From positions 1-8,654 of the forward strand of contig CALRFM010000040.1 of the NCBI GenBank assembly GCA_943356515.1: a stretch of 8,654 nucleotides of DNA, read 5' to 3'. This DNA comes from Patescibacteria group bacterium (GTDB lineage: Bacteria; Patescibacteriota; Microgenomatia; UBA1406; GWC2-37-13). The notes beneath the pieces are model-generated. The model saw only the letters and a list, made by a program, of their open reading frames with translations. It had not been told where the DNA came from and did not search any database. Positions within the stretch are counted from its first letter, which is position 1. Each line of letters opens with the position of its first letter. A program made the position numbers and the translations under genes. Below are positions 5,050-8,654 of the stretch, in pieces.

Positions 5050-6702
5050 TTACATCATACCGCCCATACCGCCACCCATGCCGGGCATACCGCCTGGAGC
5101 AGATGATGCATTCTTCTCAGGAAGATCTGCAACCAATGCTTCAGTGGTAAGTATGGCAGCTGCAATGGACGCTGCATTTTGAATAGCAGTTCGCACTACT
5201 TTGGCAGGGTCAACAATGCCCTTTTTAAACATAGATCCAAATTCAAGCGTTACTGCATCGAAGCCATAGTCTGTATCTGTTTTCTGTTCTATCTGATACA
5301 TTACTCGTCCTGGCTCCATACCGCTGTTTATTGCAAGCATACGGATCGGTTCAGCAAGAGCTTGGTAGACAACATCGACTCCGATCTTTTCTTCATCAAA
5401 CATCATGGTTTCTCGCAGTTTAATAAGTCCGGCACGTGCCTGAAGATAGGTTGTTCCTCCTCCAGCTACAATACCTTCCTCCAGAGCTGCCTTGGTGGCT
5501 GCCACTGCGTCATTTACCCGTTCTTTCTTTTCTTTCATCTCTACTTCAGTAGCTGCACCCACCTTTATAACAACTACGCCACCTGCAAGCTTGGCAAGTC
5601 GCTCTTGCAACTTTTCCTTATCAAAGTCAGATGTTGAAGAATCGATCTCATTTTTGAGTCGACCAATACGTCCTTTCAGAGCCGCCTTATCTCCTTTTCC
5701 ACCCACTATGCGAGTGGCATCTTTATCAGAAGATACTTTATCAGCTCGTCCCAAGTCTTCCATCTCTACATTATCAAGCTTTTTACCCAGATCTTCAGAT
5801 ATAACCGTTCCACCAGTAAGAATTGCGATATCCTCAAGCATGGCTTTGCGTCTGTCGCCAAATCCCGGAGCTTTGATAACAAGAGCATTGAACGTACCTC
5901 GAAGTTTGTTTACTACAAGAGTTGCAAGTGCTTCACCATCTACTTCTTCTGCTATGATCACAATGTTTTTAGACACTTTTACGACCTTTTCAAGAAATGG
6001 AAGCATGTCTGAAACTGATGATATCTTCTTGTCGGTTATTAGAATGTATGGATTTTCTACTTCTGCCTCCATTCTGTCTGCATTGGTTACAAAGTAAGCT
6101 GACGCATATCCACGATCAAATTCCATGCCTTCCTTGTGCTCAGTCTCCATCTGCAATCCTTTTCCTTCTTCAACCGTTACCACGCCGTCTTTCCCTACTT
6201 TTTTAATGGCCAGCGCAATTATCTCTCCGATCTCTTTGTTTGCAGCAGAAATGGTTGCTACTTGAGTGATTTGTTCTATGTCGTTTACGGGGATCTTCTT
6301 TGCCATTTTCTGTACCGCTTCAAGTACATACTCTACAGCCATATCCATACCACGTTTGAGAATCATTGGATTTGCACCAGCCGTGATATTTTTGAGTCCA
6401 ATAGTTACCATAGCCTGAGTAAGAAGCGTTGAGGTTGTGGTTCCGTCTCCTGCTACATCATTTGTTTTAGATGCAGCTTCTTTTACCATTTGTGCACCCA
6501 TATTTTCAAATGCATCTTCCAGTTCAATTTCTTTTGCAACGGTTACGCCGTCGTGCACCACCGTTGGTGCTCCCCATTTTCTGTCGAGCCCTACATTTCG
6601 ACCTCGTGGTCCAAGAGTTGTAACAACTGCGCGTGCCAGTTGGTTTACGCCACTTGCAAGTTTTTGACGAGCATCGTCGCCGTATATAATTTGTTTTGCC
6701 AT
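5050..6702 (-). CDS. groL: Chaperonin GroEL (60 kDa, group I)
   Basis: A complete 550-residue ATP-driven folding chamber subunit, close to the usual 540-550. It begins MAKQIIYGDDARQKL. TTLGPRGRNV (28-37) and AGDGTTTSTLL (84-94) are the nucleotide-binding motifs, with Asp86 matching E. coli Asp87. The apical domain has the conserved APGFGDRRKAML region, and the equatorial return has EEGIVAGGGTTYLQA. The tail is the typical Gly/Met repeat, GGMPGMGGGMGGMM. It is the second gene of a groES-groEL operon, 37 bp after groES, and acts in the cytoplasm with GroES. There is no Shine-Dalgarno sequence before the ATG and no separate promoter, so translation must rely on another signal or on coupling. No missing key residues were noticed. 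Very sure. Confidence 0.98.
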   Translation of the reverse strand: MAKQIIYGDDARQKLASGVNQLARAVVTTLGPRGRNVGLDRKWGAPTVVHDGVTVAKEIELEDAFENMGAQMVKEAASKTNDVAGDGTTTSTLLTQAMVTIGLKNITAGANPMILKRGMDMAVEYVLEAVQKMAKKIPVNDIEQITQVATISAANKEIGEIIALAIKKVGKDGVVTVEEGKGLQMETEHKEGMEFDRGYASAYFVTNADRMEAEVENPYILITDKKISSVSDMLPFLEKVVKVSKNIVIIAEEVDGEALATLVVNKLRGTFNALVIKAPGFGDRRKAMLEDIAILTGGTVISEDLGKKLDNVEMEDLGRADKVSSDKDATRIVGGKGDKAALKGRIGRLKNEIDSSTSDFDKEKLQERLAKLAGGVVVIKVGAATEVEMKEKKERVNDAVAATKAALEEGIVAGGGTTYLQARAGLIKLRETMMFDEEKIGVDVVYQALAEPIRMLAINSGMEPGRVMYQIEQKTDTDYGFDAVTLEFGSMFKKGIVDPAKVVRTAIQNAASIAAAILTTEALVADLPEKNASSAPGGMPGMGGGMGGMM

Positions 6703-6739
6703 ATAATTAGTTGATTAATAATTAATAATTATGAATGTG

Positions 6740-7048
6740 TTATGCTACGATTGCCATAACATCTTTTTGCTCTACGATAAGCCACTCTTCGTTTTCTACT
6801 TTTACTTCATTGCCACCCCATTTTTTGTAAATGACTTTTTGGCCTACTTTTACAATCATTTTAGTATTACATGATTTTCCGTCACATGAGCATGATGTAC
6901 CGTCACCAACTGCCATTACTTCTCCCATTTGAGGTTTTTCTTTCACAGTGTCGGGAATAAATATACCGGATGCAGTTACTTCTTCTTTCTGAAGAGGTTT
7001 TATGAGAACATTATCAAACAAGGGTTTGATGGTATGTTTTGCTTTCAT
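6740..7048 (-). CDS. groS: Co-chaperonin GroES with a Cys-bearing roof loop
   Basis: A 102-residue lid of the GroEL chamber. It begins IKPLFDNVLIKPL (7-19), followed by the mobile loop (about 20-39) with the GroEL-contact tripeptide in SGIFIPD (27-33), GEVMAVGDG (42-50), then VKVGQKVIYKKWGGNEVKVE (66-85) and the closing EEWLIVEQKDVMAIV. The segment between them, normally a plain beta-hairpin that forms the roof, reads SCSCDGKSCN (52-61), with Cys53, Cys55 and Cys60. Three Cys in eight residues is not usual in GroES and suggests metal binding or redox-sensitive crosslinking at the dome opening. It is the first gene of the operon. TATAAC at 7060-7055 places the predicted transcription start on the A of the ATG. 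It is divergent from the Lon-like gene. Confidence 0.95.
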   Translation of the reverse strand: MKAKHTIKPLFDNVLIKPLQKEEVTASGIFIPDTVKEKPQMGEVMAVGDGTSCSCDGKSCNTKMIVKVGQKVIYKKWGGNEVKVENEEWLIVEQKDVMAIVA

Positions 7049-7054
7049 ATTTTT

Positions 7055-7060
7055 GTTATA
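7055..7060 (-). promoter_or_regulatory. Candidate -10 box (TATAAC) of groES-groEL
   Basis: TATAAC on the minus strand ends seven bases before the A of the groES ATG (7048), so the mRNA would be leaderless. The best -35 (GTGAAT, spacer 18) is weak. There is no Shine-Dalgarno sequence in the leader. Confidence 0.45.
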
Positions 7061-7131
7061 GTTAACTTATAAATAATAATTCACGTAGTTATTTATATCG
7101 AACCTTTGAATATTTGTCAAGGGTATTATAC

Positions 7132-7140
7132 GAGTGCTAA
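7132..7140. promoter_or_regulatory. Half-site of a CIRCE-like operator (GAGTGCTAA)
   Basis: GAGTGCTAA is a 9/9 match to the right arm of CIRCE (TTAGCACTC-N9-GAGTGCTAA), the HrcA operator of heat-shock genes. The left-arm position (7114-7122) reads TTGTCAAGG, only 4/9 conserved. It lies between the divergent groES and Lon-like genes, 4 bases before the Lon-like ATG. It may be a decayed or half operator; chance cannot be excluded. Confidence 0.35.
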
Positions 7141-7144
7141 TTCT

Positions 7145-8188
7145 ATGGATGATCAAGCCGCTTTATCTGAAATTACAAAGCTAAAGACCAAATTGCAATC
7201 TACGCAGTTGCCTGCCAATTTGCAACAAAAAGCCCTCGAACAAATTGAGCGCATTAACCTATCTCTTAAATATGGCGGCAATCTGGCGCACTTAGATGTT
7301 ATTGAAAAATATATCGATTGGATTGTTACATTGCCATGGACACAAGAAACAGCCGATGTGATAGATCTTGCAAAAGCAAAACAGGCCATGGATGCCACAC
7401 ATTTTGGATTGGAAAAAGTCAAACAGCGTATTTTGGAATATCTTTCTATATATACCTTACAAAAAGAACAGCTGCAAGCCCATGCCATTCACACGCGACC
7501 GATCTTTTTTGTAGGTCTTGCAGGAACCGGTAAAACCACCTTTGCATCCTCCATTGCCCAAGCACTGGGACGCAGAATGGTGCGTATCCCGTTTGGAGGA
7601 CTCGCATCTGCCAGAGATCTAAGAGGCCAATCGAAAACCTCTCCAGAATCTGAACCAGGAAAAATCATAAAAGCTCTGAAAGAAGTACAAGTTAAAAATC
7701 CTGTGATACTCCTCGATGAGTTAGATCGTGTCACGCCAGATGCACTTGCTGAAGTAATGGGCGTTCTTTTGGAATTATTAGACCCCAGTCAGAACATGCA
7801 TTTTACCGATTATTTTATAGATTATCCGTTTGATTTATCTAACGTACTGTTTATTGCAACAGCCAATAACACCAATAATATCGCTCCACCGGTGCTTGAT
7901 CGTATGGAACTTATTCAGATGCCATCATACAGTGATGAAGAAAAAACAGAAATTGGAAAAAACTACATCTTGCCAAAGTATATGAAGGCCAGTGGGTTAA
8001 CTCCCCAACAGTTGACGGTAGATGACGCCTTGTGGAATAGTATTGTACGCCCACTTGGCTATGAACCAGGCATTCGAAGCTTAGAGCGATTCATAGAAAC
8101 AATGGTGCGAAAAGTAGCATTTAAATTAGTAAGCGGTGAGGGAGAAAACTTCTTCATAAACGACACGAATATAAGAGAGTTTAAATAG
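7145..8188 (+). CDS. Stand-alone Lon-type AAA+ ATPase lacking N-terminal and protease domains
   Basis: A 347-residue protein matching only the middle of LonA. Residues 1-100 match the helical segment before the ATPase (YIDWIVTLPWTQET 56-69; HFGLEKVKQRILEYL 86-100). The AAA+ core has Walker A GLAGTGKT (124-131), Walker B VILLDE (187-192), sensor 1 in FIATANN (236-242), an Arg finger in DRME (252-255), and sensor 2 Arg311 in GIRSLER. The substrate-recognition domain before this and the Ser-Lys protease after it are absent. The pore loop that in Lon reads RRTYIGxxPG is SKTSPESEPG here (163-172), without the aromatic residue that grips substrate. The ATPase should work, but not as a normal unfolding protease; an oligomeric scaffold or chaperone-like role is inferred. 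ATG 7145 is preferred over an upstream TTG at 7106 because similarity begins after it and promoter-like and operator-like sequence lies between. The gene ends 8 bp before a terminator, so this is not a window cut. Confidence 0.8.
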   Translation: MDDQAALSEITKLKTKLQSTQLPANLQQKALEQIERINLSLKYGGNLAHLDVIEKYIDWIVTLPWTQETADVIDLAKAKQAMDATHFGLEKVKQRILEYLSIYTLQKEQLQAHAIHTRPIFFVGLAGTGKTTFASSIAQALGRRMVRIPFGGLASARDLRGQSKTSPESEPGKIIKALKEVQVKNPVILLDELDRVTPDALAEVMGVLLELLDPSQNMHFTDYFIDYPFDLSNVLFIATANNTNNIAPPVLDRMELIQMPSYSDEEKTEIGKNYILPKYMKASGLTPQQLTVDDALWNSIVRPLGYEPGIRSLERFIETMVRKVAFKLVSGEGENFFINDTNIREFK

Positions 8189-8196
8189 ATCATCAA

Positions 8197-8236
8197 AAAA
8201 CACTACTCTTCCAAATAAATGTCCGAGTAGTGTTTT
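8197..8236. terminator. Bidirectional intrinsic terminator between the Lon-like and RRM genes
   Basis: A 12-bp perfect stem pairs AAAACACTACTC (8197-8208) with GAGTAGTGTTTT (8225-8236) around a 16-base loop. On the minus strand it is followed by a run of six Ts (8200-8195, partly in the stem), a good terminator for the RRM gene. On the plus strand TTTT then AGGGTTTATT follows, adequate for the Lon-like gene whose stop is 8 bp upstream. Confidence 0.8.
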
Positions 8237-8254
8237 AGGGTTTATTGTTGACTA

Positions 8255-8545
8255 TTAGCGTTGGTCGTAACCACCAGTTTGTGGTCGATCTTCTCTAGGT
8301 CGTGCTTTGTTAGCAATGATATTTCTACCATCTACTTCCTTTTCGTGCATTTCTGCAATTGCGGCATCTGCTGCCTCAGGGGTTGAGAATGTAACAAAAC
8401 CAAATCCTTTTGAGCGTCCAGTTCTTCGGTCTGAAATAACGATTGCGTCAGTTATTTCTCCAAATTGTGCGAAAAGGTCTCTCAATTGGTCTGTACCAAT
8501 ACTCCAAGGAAGGTTTCCTACAAATAATTTATTGTTTTGATCCAT
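8255..8545 (-). CDS. RRM-domain RNA-binding protein (cyanobacterial Rbp-like)
   Basis: A 96-residue protein that is essentially one RNA recognition motif. RNP2 is LFVGNL (7-12) and RNP1 is KGFGFVTF (46-53), with the RNA-stacking aromatics Phe8, Phe48 and Phe50 present. Helix 1 (TDQLRDLFAQFG) and helix 2 (EAADAAIAEMHE) are typical. The tail RPREDRPQTGGYDQR is short and basic-polar, without the long Gly-rich tail of some homologues. Such bacterial RRM proteins bind single-stranded RNA and are often cold- or stress-linked. The start is set by a strong Shine-Dalgarno sequence. It has its own terminator and appears monocistronic, converging on the Lon-like gene. Confidence 0.93.
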   Translation of the reverse strand: MDQNNKLFVGNLPWSIGTDQLRDLFAQFGEITDAIVISDRRTGRSKGFGFVTFSTPEAADAAIAEMHEKEVDGRNIIANKARPREDRPQTGGYDQR

Positions 8546-8604
8546 GTATTCTATTCACCACCTTTCACGTGTACTTAATTCTCTTAATTGAAGAATGTAT
8601 TCTA
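8544..8604. repeat. Ten-base direct repeat ATGTATTCTA in the RRM leader
   Basis: ATGTATTCTA occurs at 8544-8553 and 8595-8604. The first copy overlaps the RRM start codon on the minus strand; the second lies about 50 bases upstream in the leader and is part of an AGAAT-AC-ATTCT palindrome. It could be a self-binding site for the RRM protein, or chance in AT-rich sequence. Confidence 0.35.
8555..8565 (-). promoter_or_regulatory. Strong ribosome binding site of the RRM gene
   Basis: AAAGGTGGTGA on the minus strand lies 9 bases before the ATG at 8545 and matches the extended Shine-Dalgarno consensus at almost every base. It resembles the leader of the lmo0937-type gene and contrasts with the SD-less genes of this window. 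Confidence 0.7.
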
Positions 8605-8654
8605 ATTGAATTTAATTTGAGCAGATATGTAATTATCGTATAACTAGAAAATAG

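Noticed and set aside
5179..6714. Plus-strand open frames across groEL
   Set aside because: They are antisense shadows of a fully convincing GroEL gene and have no recognisable features or start signals.
7114..7140. Complete CIRCE palindrome
   Set aside because: Only the right arm matches; the left arm has 4 of 9 bases, so I call only a half-site.
7106..7144. Lon-like start at TTG 7106
   Set aside because: The upstream residues have no Lon similarity and overlap promoter-like and CIRCE-like sequence; ATG 7145 is the better start.
8189..8254. Frameshifted remainder of the Lon protease domain
   Set aside because: There is only a terminator and 66 bp before the convergent RRM gene; no protease-domain sequence in any frame.

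Overview
The window looks like chromosomal DNA from an AT-rich, streamlined bacterium, most likely a member of the Candidate Phyla Radiation (Patescibacteria; a Microgenomates-type lineage is my guess, not proven). The reasons are short, unusual versions of common proteins, small genes, few Shine-Dalgarno sequences, a tRNA without encoded CCA, and a gene mix (ArnT/PMT-like glycosyltransferase, SipW-type peptidase with small exported proteins, RRM protein, groESL) that is common in such genomes. TGA is used as a stop (end of the glycosyltransferase), so the code appears standard.

Layout. 1-99 (-): possible start of a gene running off the left edge. 158-304 (-): 48-residue lmo0937/DUF5670-type membrane protein. 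305-526: non-coding apart from its ribosome site and a copy of the tRNA-Tyr 3' end. 527-1351 (-): glutamate-racemase-like protein whose two catalytic cysteines are both serine and which has no standard start codon. 1451-1533 (-): tRNA-Tyr(GTA). 1663-3192 (+): polytopic membrane glycosyltransferase. 3274-5032 (+): three-gene export unit (TasA/camelysin-like protein, SipW-type signal peptidase, second SipW-substrate-like protein), closed by a 16-bp stem terminator that overlaps the last codons. 5050-7048 (-): groES-groEL, GroES carrying a Cys-rich roof loop. 7145-8188 (+), divergent from groES: a free-standing Lon AAA+ module without the N-terminal and protease domains. 8255-8545 (-): RRM RNA-binding protein, with a hairpin terminator shared with the Lon-like gene.

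How the genes fit together. The right half is a protein-folding/stress block (chaperonin, Lon-type ATPase, RNA-binding protein). The middle is a cell-surface block: a lipid-linked-sugar glycosyltransferase followed by a small secretion unit whose peptidase probably processes the two flanking exported proteins. The left part surrounds tRNA-Tyr and shows partial copies of both tRNA ends, which suggests past insertion or duplication around the tRNA.

A recurring pattern is a -10-like hexamer placed so that the predicted transcription start falls exactly on the first base of the start codon (TasA-like, glycosyltransferase, groES, the racemase-like gene, and weakly the left-edge fragment). This points to leaderless mRNAs. 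Three genes (lmo0937-type, sipW, RRM) instead carry clear Shine-Dalgarno sequences.
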